This document shows positions 16,386-24,476 of a DNA stretch of 64,000 nt, in pieces. Both the position numbers and the translations under genes were made by a program. How positions within the stretch are numbered: position 1 is the stretch's first letter; each line of letters starts with the position of its first letter. The DNA lies in NCBI RefSeq assembly GCF_000709345.1, contig NZ_KL448323.1, positions 1,210,912 through 1,274,911 on the forward strand. The letters are read 5' to 3'. The notes below the pieces were generated by a model. That model worked only from the letters and a program-made list of their open reading frames with translations, ran no database searches and was not told the DNA's origin. The stretch is from Polaromonas glacialis (lineage in GTDB: Bacteria > Pseudomonadota > Gammaproteobacteria > Burkholderiales > Burkholderiaceae_C).

Positions 16386-17477
16386 TCAGGCCTGCGCCTT
16401 GAGCGCAAAGTCCCAGGCCATGCGGGCCAGCAGCGGCGCGCCGGCGGCCGAACTGACCGCCTGCGCGCTGGACGCTGTGCCGGCTTCAACGCGCTTGGCG
16501 ATGCCCTGCAAAATGGCGGCGATGCGAAACAGGTTGTAGGCCAGGTAAAAGTTCCAGTCGGCCTTGAGCGCCTCGGGCGTGCTCAGCCTGGTGCGCTCGC
16601 AGTACCGGGCGATGTACTCGGCCTCGGTCGGGATGCCCAGGCTGGCCACGTCGAGGCCGCCAATGCCGCGAAAGGTGCCGGGCGGAATGTGCCAGGCCAT
16701 GCAGTGGTAGCTGAAGTCGGCCAGCGGATGACCGAGCGTGGACAGTTCCCAGTCCAGCACCGCCAGCACCCGGGGCTGGGTAGGGTGAAACAGCAGGTTG
16801 TCGAGCCGGAAGTCGCCATGCACGATGGACACCATGGCTTCATCGCGGGCGCTGGCCGGAATGTTCGCCGGCAGCCACTGCATCAGGCTGTCCATCTCGG
16901 GGATGGGCTGCGTGACGGACGCCTGGTACTGCTTGCTCCAGCGGCCGATCTGGCGCTCGAAGTAGTTGCCGGGCTTGCCGTAGCCGGCCAGGCCGCGTTC
17001 GTCAAAATCGACCTTGTGCAGGGCTGAAATGACGCGGTTCATCTCGTTGTAGATGTCGCCGCGCTGGGTGTTGGTCATGCCGGGAAGGGACTGGTCCCAC
17101 AGCACGCGACCTTCCACGAACTCCATGACATAGAAGGCGCGGCCTATGACGGATTCGTCCTCGCACAGGCAATACATTTTCGGCACCGGCACGTCCGTGC
17201 CCTGCAAGCCCTGCATCACCCTGAATTCGCGCTCGACCGCATGCGCCGACGGCAGCAGTTTGGCGACCGGGCCGGGCTTGGCGCGCATCACGTAACTGGC
17301 ATGGGGCGTGACCAGCTTGTAGGTGGGGTTGGACTGGCCGCCCTTGAAAATCTCAACCTCCAGCGGGCCGCTGAAGCCGTCCAGATGCGTTCGCAGGTAG
17401 GCGCCGAGCGCTTCGGTATCAAACGCCTGGCCGGCGGTGACGGCCCGGGTGCCGACGAAATGGTCAAAATTGCTCAT
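16386..17477 (-). CDS. Aminoglycoside phosphotransferase-family protein partnered with acyl-CoA dehydrogenase
   Basis: A 363-aa protein-kinase-like phosphotransferase. Visible motifs are FKGGQSNPTYKL (nucleotide loop), YVMRAKP (catalytic Lys at residue 66), HGDFRLDN at 220-227 (Brenner-type catalytic loop) and LDWELSTLGHPLADF (metal-binding Asp at 242). This is the ACAD10 kinase-domain type rather than an antibiotic-modifying enzyme. Recent work on ACAD10/11 describes phosphorylation of 4-hydroxyacyl-CoAs before elimination, so this pair may degrade hydroxy fatty acids; that is inference by homology. It is followed by the dehydrogenase gene. Confidence 0.88.
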   Translation of the reverse strand: MSNFDHFVGTRAVTAGQAFDTEALGAYLRTHLDGFSGPLEVEIFKGGQSNPTYKLVTPHASYVMRAKPGPVAKLLPSAHAVEREFRVMQGLQGTDVPVPKMYCLCEDESVIGRAFYVMEFVEGRVLWDQSLPGMTNTQRGDIYNEMNRVISALHKVDFDERGLAGYGKPGNYFERQIGRWSKQYQASVTQPIPEMDSLMQWLPANIPASARDEAMVSIVHGDFRLDNLLFHPTQPRVLAVLDWELSTLGHPLADFSYHCMAWHIPPGTFRGIGGLDVASLGIPTEAEYIARYCERTRLSTPEALKADWNFYLAYNLFRIAAILQGIAKRVEAGTASSAQAVSSAAGAPLLARMAWDFALKAQA

Positions 17478-17504
17478 GGGGCTTGTCTCCTGGGGCTGTT
17501 CTTG

Positions 17505-18230
17505 TTATTTGTCGGCATCCGCTTCTGAAATGCGCAACAGGGTCTGGCGGTTGCGCACCACCAGGCCGCCCGGCTCGATGCGGATGGCTTCCTCGCGCTC
17601 CATCGCCTTGAGTTCCTGGTTGACCCGCTGGCGCGACGCGCCCAGCAGCTGCGCCAGTTCTTCCTGCGCCAGTTGCAGGCTGATGCGGGTATCGCTTCCG
17701 TTGGCCAGGCTGGGAACGCCGTAGCTGCGCACCAGGTGCAGCAGCTGCTTGGCCAGCCGCGCGCGCAGCGGCAGCGTGTTGAGGTCCTCGACCAGGCCGA
17801 ACAGCTGGCGGATGCGCCGCGCATGCAGGCGCAGCAGCGCTTCGTACAGTTCGACATGCTGGCCCAGGATTTTTCGCAGGTCGGCACGCGCCACGCACAG
17901 GATGGTGGTGTTCCCGTGTGCATAAGCATCGTGGGTACGCCGTTCGCCGTCGAAGATCGCCACGTCGCCAAACCAGATGCCCGGCTCGACATAGGTCAGC
18001 GTGACCTGCTTTCCGGAAATAGACGTCGAACTGACACGCACCGCGCCCATGGCACAGGCGATCCATTCCTCGGGCGGATCGCCGCGCGCCGCGATGAGGT
18101 CGCCGTCCTTGAATCGTTTGACGTAAGCGCATCGCAGGATGTCGTGCCTCAGGGAAGGTGAAAGGGATGAGAACCAGCGGCCGCTGTTGATGGCCGCTCT
18201 TTCATCTATCGTAAGAATAGGATCGTCCAT
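17505..18230 (-). CDS. Crp/Fnr-family transcriptional regulator
   Basis: A 241-aa cytoplasmic regulator. The N-terminal cyclic-nucleotide-binding fold (KRFKDGDLIAARGDPPEEW to GIWFGDVAIFDGERRTHDAY) is followed by a long dimerisation helix and a winged helix with LAQEELAQLLGASRQRVNQE as recognition element. Cysteines expected for an Fnr-type iron-sulfur cluster are absent. The phosphate cassette lacks the exact Crp arrangement, so the ligand is unknown. It ends 27 nt before the phosphotransferase gene and may control the acyl-CoA pair. Confidence 0.88.
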   Translation of the reverse strand: MDDPILTIDERAAINSGRWFSSLSPSLRHDILRCAYVKRFKDGDLIAARGDPPEEWIACAMGAVRVSSTSISGKQVTLTYVEPGIWFGDVAIFDGERRTHDAYAHGNTTILCVARADLRKILGQHVELYEALLRLHARRIRQLFGLVEDLNTLPLRARLAKQLLHLVRSYGVPSLANGSDTRISLQLAQEELAQLLGASRQRVNQELKAMEREEAIRIEPGGLVVRNRQTLLRISEADADK

Positions 18231-18790
18231 GGTCTGTCTTTTGGGTGACTAACAAGGTTTGCATTGTCGCTATCGCGACCTGCGGCGGAACTGCCTGCTG
18301 TCGCATGGGTGCCTTCTTGCCAGCAAGGCAAGGGCCCATTTCAAGCCGGAATCCCGTGCGGGAGGCGCATTGAACAATTTTTAGCCGATGGCGGTGTCAA
18401 GTCAATCGAGAAAACCAGCAAGGACGGATCGCTGCTGTGGTCAGGTCACTGGCAGGGCTGACCCATCAAAAAATGTGTTTCAAAATCAGTCGCAGACTGT
18501 CATTTTCCCAGTCGGCTTTTTTGCGCAGCGCCTTGACGTCAACGCCTTTGAGGTGTTTTCCCCCCGCTGTTCAACATGTTGAGCGAGACGATGTCCAACT
18601 GATGGCCGGGCTTCAGGCCCGGACGAAGCAAGTCGACGACATGCTCTTGCCGAGCGTTGCTGACGAACTTCATGGATGTCGGTAACTAAAAAGCTGTCCC
18701 TGAATGCCGAATCCATGCAAGCGTTAACGCTACTACTCAAGTAGCGAAAATTCATGCCTCGCATGGTTGATGGTTGAAATGTATGGACGA
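18231..18790. other. Gene-poor stretch containing a decayed gene
   Basis: About 560 nt without an intact gene. The left third (18231-18465) shows nothing recognisable beyond presumed promoter sequence for the Crp-type gene. The right part contains the frameshifted relic at 18466-18673. The sequence after that to 18790 shows only the tRNA-Ser terminator at its end. Confidence 0.5.
18466..18673 (-). pseudogene. Short frameshifted gene relic
   Basis: Two fragments in neighbouring frames read as protein on the minus strand. From ATG at 18673: MKFVSNARQEHVVDLLRPGL and then KPGHQLDIVSLNML. After a GGGGGG run near 18563 the frame moves by one, giving KHLKGVDVKALRKKADWEND and SLRLILKHIF before a TGA. 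The first part resembles the N-terminus of phospholipase D-like/helicase-associated proteins (VDLL.P.L.PG..LDIVS); the second is probably the C-terminus of the same gene after a large internal deletion. Assignment is tentative. Confidence 0.4.
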
Positions 18791-18817
18791 AAAAAAGCCC
18801 ATGATTTACATGGGCTT
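18790..18817 (-). terminator. Rho-independent terminator of tRNA-Ser
   Basis: An 8-bp stem AGCCCATG/CATGGGCT with a short AT-rich loop, followed on the minus strand by seven T residues. It lies just after the tRNA-Ser 3' end. Confidence 0.8.
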
Positions 18818-18828
18818 TTATCAATTAC

Positions 18829-18918
18829 TGGCGGAAGAGGCGGGATTCGAACCCGCGGTAGGTATAACCCTACGCACGCTTTCCAGGCGTGTGACTTAAA
18901 CCGCTCATCCACCCTTCC
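18829..18918 (-). tRNA. tRNA-Ser (anticodon GGA)
   Basis: A 90-nt tRNA on the minus strand with the long variable arm of tRNA-Ser. Acceptor arms GGAAGGG and CTCTTCC pair, the anticodon loop is centred on GGA in GCCTGGAAAGC, the T-arm gives GGGTTCGAATCCC, and CCA is encoded. Confidence 0.96.
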
Positions 18919-18994
18919 GCGAAGCTTTAAATTATAGCAGTCGCCTGCAGCGGCTTTGCCGGCCAGGCGCAGGAAATTGCCGGTGAACTGTTGA

Positions 18995-19369
18995 TTAGTG
19001 CACCGTTCCCTGAAAGCGGTGCTTTTCGAGCTGAGCCATGGTCACGAACTGGAGCGCATTCGCATGCGTGGCTTCCAGGATCACGGGCGGCGCGGCCCCG
19101 GCCTCCAGCGCCTCCCGCCAGCGAAGGGCGCACAGGCACCAGCGGTCCCCCGGTTTCAAACCGGAAAAACGGTGCTGGGGCAAGGGCGTGACCAGGTCAT
19201 TGCCTGCTGCCTTCGAGAAATGCAGGAATTGCGCCGTCACCCGGACGCAGATCAGGTGCGAGCCGTGGTCGCTCGCATCGGTGTTGCAGCAGCCGTCGCG
19301 AAAGTAACCGGTCAGCGGGTCGTACGAGCAGGGCGCCAACTCGGTGCCGAGAACGTTTTTTGCATTCAT
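18995..19369 (-). CDS. DUF2237 family protein
   Basis: A 124-aa cytoplasmic protein of the widespread DUF2237 family. The hallmark segments are NVLGTELAPCSYDPLTGYFR near the N-terminus, GCCNTDASDHGSHLICVRVT with its cysteines and acidic residues, GNDLVTPLP, and FSGLKPGDRWCLCALRWREA near the C-terminus. No reaction is established for the family. It stands between tRNA-Ser and the qmcA gene, separated from each by short gaps. Confidence 0.88.
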   Translation of the reverse strand: MNAKNVLGTELAPCSYDPLTGYFRDGCCNTDASDHGSHLICVRVTAQFLHFSKAAGNDLVTPLPQHRFSGLKPGDRWCLCALRWREALEAGAAPPVILEATHANALQFVTMAQLEKHRFQGTVH

Positions 19370-19409
19370 GTTGTCTTGCCTTTGTAAAAAAAACCTGACC
19401 GGCCAGCGC

Positions 19410-20321
19410 TCAGGCCTTGCTGGACTGCACCATTTTCATGGCCGAGGTGATCAACGCGGAGACTTCGGTCATGTTGCTGGGAACGATCAGCGTCGTCGTC
19501 GCATCGCTGGCGACCTGCGAATACGCCGCAACCGCTTTTTCCGCCACCTTCAGCTGCACCGCCAGTTCGCCGCCGGGCTGGCGGATCGCCATCGCGACAA
19601 CTTCGATGGCGCGGGCATTGGCCTCGGCCACGGCCAGGATGGCGGAGGCCTCGCCCTGCGCATTGTTGATGGCGGCCTGTTTTTCGCCTTCGGAGCGGGC
19701 GATGAAGGCTTCGCGCTCGCCGGTGGCGATGTTGATCTGCTCCTGCTTGCGGCCTTCGGAGGCGGCGATCAGGGCGCGCTTCTCGCGCTCCGCCGTGATT
19801 TGCGACTGCATCGCATGGAGGATTTCCTTGGGCGGCGTCAAATCCTTGATCTCGTAGCGCAGCACCTTCACGCCCCAGTTCAGCGCTGCCTCGTCGATGG
19901 CGGCCACCACCTGCGCATTGATGATGTTGCGCTCTTCAAAGGTCTTGTCCAGTTCGAGCTTGCCGATGACCGAGCGCAGCGAGGTCTGGGCCAGTTGCGT
20001 GACCGCCACGATGTAGTTGGACGAGCCGTAGCTGGCCCGCATCGCGTCAGTCACCTGGAAATACAGGATGCCGTCCACCTGCAGCTGCGTGTTGTCGCGG
20101 GTGATGCAGACCTGGCTGGGCACGTCCAGCGGGATTTCCTTCAGGCTGTGCTTGTAGGCCACGCGGTCAACGAAGGGAATCAGGAAGTTCAGGCCCGGCG
20201 TGAGGGTGCCGAGGTATTTGCCCAGACGTTCCACCACCCAGGCATTTTGCTGCGGCACCACCTTGATGCTCTGGATGATAAAAATCCCCGCAAGGATGAG
20301 GATGACGAGTGCAATTTCCAT
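19410..20321 (-). CDS. qmcA: SPFH/Band-7 paraslipin (QmcA-like)
   Basis: A 303-aa membrane-anchored SPFH protein. One N-terminal helix (EIALVILILAGIFIIQSIKV) is followed by the SPFH domain starting VVPQQNAWVVERLGKYLGTL, then KHSLKEIPLDVPSQVCITRD and the assembly region YEIKDLTPPKEILHAMQSQI. A long helical segment with repeated Glu/Ala (EREAFIARSEGEKQAAINNA) drives oligomerisation. In E. coli QmcA forms large ring- or cage-like membrane assemblies and is encoded beside the NfeD-like YbbK partner, the same pairing as here. A role in membrane organisation or protease control is likely. Confidence 0.92.
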   Translation of the reverse strand: MEIALVILILAGIFIIQSIKVVPQQNAWVVERLGKYLGTLTPGLNFLIPFVDRVAYKHSLKEIPLDVPSQVCITRDNTQLQVDGILYFQVTDAMRASYGSSNYIVAVTQLAQTSLRSVIGKLELDKTFEERNIINAQVVAAIDEAALNWGVKVLRYEIKDLTPPKEILHAMQSQITAEREKRALIAASEGRKQEQINIATGEREAFIARSEGEKQAAINNAQGEASAILAVAEANARAIEVVAMAIRQPGGELAVQLKVAEKAVAAYSQVASDATTTLIVPSNMTEVSALITSAMKMVQSSKA

Positions 20322-20392
20322 GAAAACTTCCTTGTTTTAATTCAAGTTGGGGCCTTGCGCGGGTGGCCCGAAATCTGACCCTTGAGCTTGCC

Positions 20393-20821
20393 TTACTGCG
20401 GTTCGATGACCAGACGGTTGCCCCGCATTTCCTTGATCCGGAAGTTTCCCGGGCTGAATGGTTCAGCAGGGTTGGCCGCTATGGCGGTCCAGTGGGCACC
20501 GCGAAAATGCACGCTGGCCGTGCCGTCGGCATTCCACCGCGCCACGTGAACTATGTCGCCAATGTCCAGATGGACGTCCGGGTTGGAATGGGCCGGCATG
20601 GGCGCCGGGCGCTGGTTGCGGCCCAAGCGCCATGCGGCCACGGCGCCGCCGCCGACGGCCGCGGCAAGCAGCATCTGGCCCGGCAAGGCCATGCCAAGCG
20701 TCGCCGCCAGCGCACCGGCCACCAGTCCGGTGGCCAGCATCAGCAGATAAAACGTGCCTGTCACCAGTTCCACGGCGATGGCCGCGCCTGCCAGCAGCCA
20801 CCACATGCCTGCTTCGCCCAT
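20393..20821 (-). CDS. NfeD-family membrane protein (YbbJ/YbbK type)
   Basis: A 142-aa short NfeD protein: an N-terminal membrane domain (MWWLLAGAAIAVELVTGTFY, then a second hydrophobic helix) and a C-terminal five-strand OB-fold (LDIGDIVHVARWNADGTASV, RGAHWTAIA, GNFRIKEMRGNRLVIEPQ). The OB fold of NfeD binds the partner SPFH protein. The ATG at 20821 was chosen; an upstream extension to 20893 has no family similarity. It precedes qmcA by 71 nt on the same strand, so they are likely one operon. Confidence 0.9.
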   Translation of the reverse strand: MGEAGMWWLLAGAAIAVELVTGTFYLLMLATGLVAGALAATLGMALPGQMLLAAAVGGGAVAAWRLGRNQRPAPMPAHSNPDVHLDIGDIVHVARWNADGTASVHFRGAHWTAIAANPAEPFSPGNFRIKEMRGNRLVIEPQ

Positions 20822-21133
20822 GATGTTTCCTTTTTTGTCAGTGATTTGCCCTATTTTGGGCCAGATAAACGCCGTCCAACCGGATGGACACAATACATCC
20901 TTACACTTCGCAGTCTGAAAAAAGTCTTTGCGCCTTGAAAAAGGACGACTTCAGAGATAAGCGAAAATTGCGGTTTTCCCTGCGCAAGGAATTGCGCGGC
21001 TTGCCTGGCCTGCCAGCTGGCGCATCGCGCTTTTCTTCGTCAAACCGTTCGGGCTCAACCTGTCTATGCCTTCTGAACGTTCATTTTCATGCCCTCCGAC
21101 AGGTTCTGGGCACCCTCAACCGCTGTATACGCC
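20822..21133. other. Divergent intergenic region, nothing further recognised
   Basis: About 310 nt between the divergent NfeD and decarboxylase genes. It must hold both promoters, but no confident -35/-10 pair, riboswitch or hairpin was found by eye. Confidence 0.5.
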
Positions 21134-23422
21134 ATGAAATTTCGCTTTCCGATTGTCATCATTGACGAGGACTTCCGTTCCGAAAACACCTCTGGGCTGG
21201 GCATTCGCGCCTTGGCCCAGGCCATTGAAACCGAGGGCTTCGAGGTGCTTGGCGTGACCGGCTACGGCGACCTGTCGCAGTTCGCGCAGCAGCAAAGCCG
21301 CGCCAGCGCCTTCATCTTGTCGATTGACGACGAGGAATTCACCCCCGGCCCGGACCTGGACCCTGCGGTGCTCGACCTGCGCAAGTTCATTGCAGAGGTG
21401 CGCCGCAAAAATCTCGACGTGCCGATCTACGTCTATGGCGAAACCAAGACCTCGCGGCACATTCCCAATGACATCCTGCGCGAGTTGCACGGCTTCATCC
21501 ACATGTTCGAGGACACGCCCGAGTTCGTGGCACGCCACATCATCCGCGAAGCCAAAAGCTACCTTGAAGGCGTGCAGCCGCCGTTTTTCAAGGCGCTTCT
21601 GGACTATGCCGAGGACGGCTCGTATTCATGGCATTGCCCGGGCCATTCGGGCGGCGTGGCCTTCCTGAAAAGCCCGGTGGGCCAGATGTACCACCAGTTC
21701 TACGGCGAGAACATGCTGCGCTCTGACGTCTGCAACGCGGTGGAAGAACTCGGCCAGCTGCTGGACCACAACGGCGCGATTGGCGCGAGCGAGCGCAATG
21801 CCGCGCGCATCTTCAATGCAGACCACTGCTTTTTCGTGACCAACGGCACCTCGACCAGCAACAAGATGGTCTGGCACCACACGGTGGCGCCGGGCGACGT
21901 GGTGGTGGTGGACCGCAACTGCCACAAATCCATCCTGCACGCCATCATCATGACCGGCTCCATCCCGGTGTTCCTGAAGCCGACGCGCAACCATTTCGGC
22001 ATCATCGGCCCTATTCCGCAAAGTGAATTCGAGCCCGAAGCCATTCGCGCCAAGATTGCGGCCAATCCGCTGCTCAAGGGCGTGGATGCCGCCACGGTCA
22101 AGCCTCGCGTGCTGACGCTGACGCAATCGACTTATGACGGCGTGCTGTACAACACCGAGACCATCAAGGGCATGCTCGACGGCTACATCGACAACCTGCA
22201 TTTCGACGAGGCCTGGCTGCCGCACGCCGCTTTCCATCCGTTCTACGGCACCTACCATTCGATGGGCAAGAACCGCATCCGGCCGAAAAACGCCGTGGTG
22301 TACGCCACGCAGTCGATCCACAAGCTGCTGGCAGGCATCAGCCAGGCCAGCCATGTGCTGGTGCAGGATTCGCAAAACGTCAAGCTCGACAGGCATTTGT
22401 TCAACGAGGCCTACCTGATGCACACCTCGACGTCGCCGCAGTACAGCATCATCGCCAGCTGCGACGTGGCCGCCGCCATGATGGAGCCGCCGGGCGGCAC
22501 CGCGCTGGTGGAAGAAAGCATTGCCGAAGCGCTGGACTTTCGCCGTGCCATGCGCAAGATCGACGAGGAATACGGCGCCGACTGGTGGTTCAAGGTCTGG
22601 GGACCGGACAAACTGGTGGAAGAAGGCATTGGCGAGGCCAAGGACTGGATCATCAAGGGCGAATCGCGCACCGCCAAGACGGCCAAGAACGGCGCCAACA
22701 ACTGGCACGGCTTTGGCCAGATGGCCACCGGCTTCAACATGCTGGACCCGATCAAGTCGACCATCGTGACGCCCGGGCTGGATTTGAACGGCAAGTTCTC
22801 CAAGACCGGTATTCCGGCCAGCATCGTGACCAAGTTTTTGGCCGAGCACGGCGTGATCGTGGAAAAGACGGGGCTCTACAGTTTCTTCATCCTGTTCACC
22901 ATCGGCATCACGAAGGGGCGCTGGAACACGCTGCTGACGGCGCTGCAGCAGTTCAAGGACGACTACGACAAGAACCAGCCGATGTGGCGCATCCTGCCCG
23001 AGTTCTGCCAGAAGTTTCCGAAGTACGAGCGCATGGGCCTGGCCGACCTGTGCCAGCACATCCACACCCTGTACGCCAAATACGACATTGCCCGCCTGAC
23101 GACGGATGTGTACCTCAGCGACCTGACGCCGGCCATGAAGCCGAGCGACGCGTATGCGCACATTGCCCACCGCACGACCGAGCGCGTGGAAATCGACCAT
23201 CTGGAAGGCCGCATCACCGTCGGCCTGGTCACGCCTTACCCGCCGGGCATTCCGCTCTTGATCCCGGGCGAGGTGTTCAACAAGAAAATCGTCGATTACC
23301 TGAAGTTCTCCCGCGAGTTCAATGCGCAGTGCCCGGGATTCGAGACCGACATCCATGGTTTGGTCGAGCAGGTCGATGCCAAGGGCAAGACCCGCTACTA
23401 CGCGGACTGCGTCAAGCTGTAG
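21134..23422 (+). CDS. Orn/Lys/Arg decarboxylase (fold-type I PLP enzyme)
   Basis: A 762-aa cytoplasmic decarboxylase. Residues 1-130 form the response-regulator-like wing domain (MKFRFPIVIIDEDFRSENTS); the PLP domain follows with HCPGHSGGVAFLKSPVGQMY, HFDEAWLPHAAFHPFYG (PLP-contacting Asp) and SIHKLLAGISQASHV, in which K397 should form the PLP aldimine. The C-terminal domain runs from about 600. Size and domains match the inducible/biosynthetic lysine, arginine or ornithine decarboxylases; which amine acid is used cannot be decided from motifs. The product would be cadaverine, agmatine or putrescine. The ATG at 21134 was preferred over an upstream in-frame ATG at 21089. Confidence 0.93.
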   Translation: MKFRFPIVIIDEDFRSENTSGLGIRALAQAIETEGFEVLGVTGYGDLSQFAQQQSRASAFILSIDDEEFTPGPDLDPAVLDLRKFIAEVRRKNLDVPIYVYGETKTSRHIPNDILRELHGFIHMFEDTPEFVARHIIREAKSYLEGVQPPFFKALLDYAEDGSYSWHCPGHSGGVAFLKSPVGQMYHQFYGENMLRSDVCNAVEELGQLLDHNGAIGASERNAARIFNADHCFFVTNGTSTSNKMVWHHTVAPGDVVVVDRNCHKSILHAIIMTGSIPVFLKPTRNHFGIIGPIPQSEFEPEAIRAKIAANPLLKGVDAATVKPRVLTLTQSTYDGVLYNTETIKGMLDGYIDNLHFDEAWLPHAAFHPFYGTYHSMGKNRIRPKNAVVYATQSIHKLLAGISQASHVLVQDSQNVKLDRHLFNEAYLMHTSTSPQYSIIASCDVAAAMMEPPGGTALVEESIAEALDFRRAMRKIDEEYGADWWFKVWGPDKLVEEGIGEAKDWIIKGESRTAKTAKNGANNWHGFGQMATGFNMLDPIKSTIVTPGLDLNGKFSKTGIPASIVTKFLAEHGVIVEKTGLYSFFILFTIGITKGRWNTLLTALQQFKDDYDKNQPMWRILPEFCQKFPKYERMGLADLCQHIHTLYAKYDIARLTTDVYLSDLTPAMKPSDAYAHIAHRTTERVEIDHLEGRITVGLVTPYPPGIPLLIPGEVFNKKIVDYLKFSREFNAQCPGFETDIHGLVEQVDAKGKTRYYADCVKL

Positions 23423-23454
23423 CGCAAGCCGTCAGCTTGCGGGCTGGCTTGGAT

Positions 23455-23494
23455 AAAAAAAGGCCGGCCCCGTGATGGGCGCCGGCCTTTTTCA
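23455..23494. terminator. Bidirectional rho-independent terminator
   Basis: A GC-rich stem AAAGGCCGGC/GCCGGCCTTT flanked by A residues on the left and T residues on the right. It lies between the convergent decarboxylase and DNA ligase genes and can end both transcripts. Confidence 0.85.
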
Positions 23495-23508
23495 TAGGTG
23501 CTGGTTCT

Positions 23509-24390
23509 TCAGTCTTCCCGCACCCGCATGAAGCTGGCAAAGCGCGGAATGCCGCTGTCGTTCAGTCCCCGGAAGCGGTAGGTGACGCGTGCGCCGATGG
23601 CGGGCGGATTTTGCCGCTGGGCATCGCTGAAACCGGTGCCCAATTTGAAGCGCTGCGCCGGCTTGTCGCCTGCTGCCGGAATTTCCACCAGCAGCGCGCC
23701 CAGCCTGCCGGCATGCTTGCCCTGGCCGGGAAGGTGCGCCACGACCTGTGCCTCGCTGTCTTCGTGGGTCTTGAGCTTGAGCAGGTCGTCGCTGCGCAGG
23801 CCCTTGTACAGGGAGGCGCCGCGATGCAGCATCAAGCCTTCGCCGCCATTTTTGACCGTTCTCGCCAGCAGGATGCGCAGTGCCTGCGGACTGGCCACCT
23901 TCGACTGCGCGACCGCCTGCACCCAGTGCTGGTCAATCCGGCTGACCACGCCGTTCAGCGCGGGAATTCGCTCGGTGAAGGTGCCGCCGTGCGCCGGCAG
24001 GTCGAAGACCATGAAACGCAGCGTGCGCCAGGCGGCATCATTCGGCGTTTGCTGTCGCACGGTGGAAACGGCTCTGGCGAACTGCCCGTGTCCTGCCCAG
24101 AGTTCGCCATCCATGGGCTCTTTCGGCCAGGCGGCCGTGAACCAGGCGGGGGCCGCAACGCGCTCGCCGCCGCGTGTCCAGAGCGCCTGGCCGTCCCAGT
24201 AGCCGCGCACGCCGTCGTATTTTTCACTGACCCAGTAGTCGGCCAGGATCGTGCCGTCGCGGTACACATTGGCCAGCATCAATGACGGCGCGGGTGAAGG
24301 CTGCGGCGACTGGGCAGGCGCCGCCGCAGGCAGCAGCGACGCTGCGAGGACCAGGCTGGCCAGGGAGGCAAGAAAACGCCGCTGCATCAT
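23509..24390 (-). CDS. ATP-dependent DNA ligase with signal peptide (Lig E type)
   Basis: A 293-aa ligase that should seal nicks in double-stranded DNA using ATP. The adenylation motif I is SEKYDGVRGYW, with Lys as nucleotidyl acceptor; motif III-IIIa appears as RFMVFDLPAHGG, motif IV as GGEGLMLHRG, motif V as DDLLKLKTHEDSEAQVV. A short OB domain follows, ending ARVTYRFRGLNDSGIPRF. The N-terminus (MMQRRFLASLASLVLAASLL with Ala-rich end near 27) is a clear signal peptide, so the enzyme should act in the periplasm, as proposed for the Lig E group. No helix-hairpin-helix or BRCT domain is present. The chromosomal NAD ligase should lie elsewhere. Confidence 0.9.
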   Translation of the reverse strand: MMQRRFLASLASLVLAASLLPAAAPAQSPQPSPAPSLMLANVYRDGTILADYWVSEKYDGVRGYWDGQALWTRGGERVAAPAWFTAAWPKEPMDGELWAGHGQFARAVSTVRQQTPNDAAWRTLRFMVFDLPAHGGTFTERIPALNGVVSRIDQHWVQAVAQSKVASPQALRILLARTVKNGGEGLMLHRGASLYKGLRSDDLLKLKTHEDSEAQVVAHLPGQGKHAGRLGALLVEIPAAGDKPAQRFKLGTGFSDAQRQNPPAIGARVTYRFRGLNDSGIPRFASFMRVRED

Positions 24391-24476
24391 GAAACGCCTG
24401 ATGAATATATGCTATGTTTTATATAGCTGTAAACGCATGCTGGGCATGCGAAAAAGGCATGTTTTCTATAAAAAAT
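24391..24476. repeat. AT-rich TAGC-type dispersed repeat
   Basis: The gap between the ligase and fabI genes holds GCTATGTTTTATATAGC, an imperfect palindrome, and GCATGCTGGGCATGC. It resembles TAGC-containing short repeats found elsewhere in this window both between and inside genes. No gene is present. Confidence 0.5.

Noticed and set aside
16386-17477. Aminoglycoside resistance gene
   Set aside because: Although the fold is that of aminoglycoside phosphotransferases, motifs and the neighbouring dehydrogenase point to the ACAD10-type metabolic kinase.
18486-18824. 112-codon minus-strand open frame next to tRNA-Ser
   Set aside because: It reads through the terminator and cuts across the relic in a different frame; the relic fragments are more protein-like.
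21626-23356. 576-codon open frame antisense to the decarboxylase gene
   Set aside because: It is a by-product of high GC3 in the real gene: the composition is His/Val/Arg-rich, no domain motifs appear, and the plus-strand frame has full PLP decarboxylase signatures.
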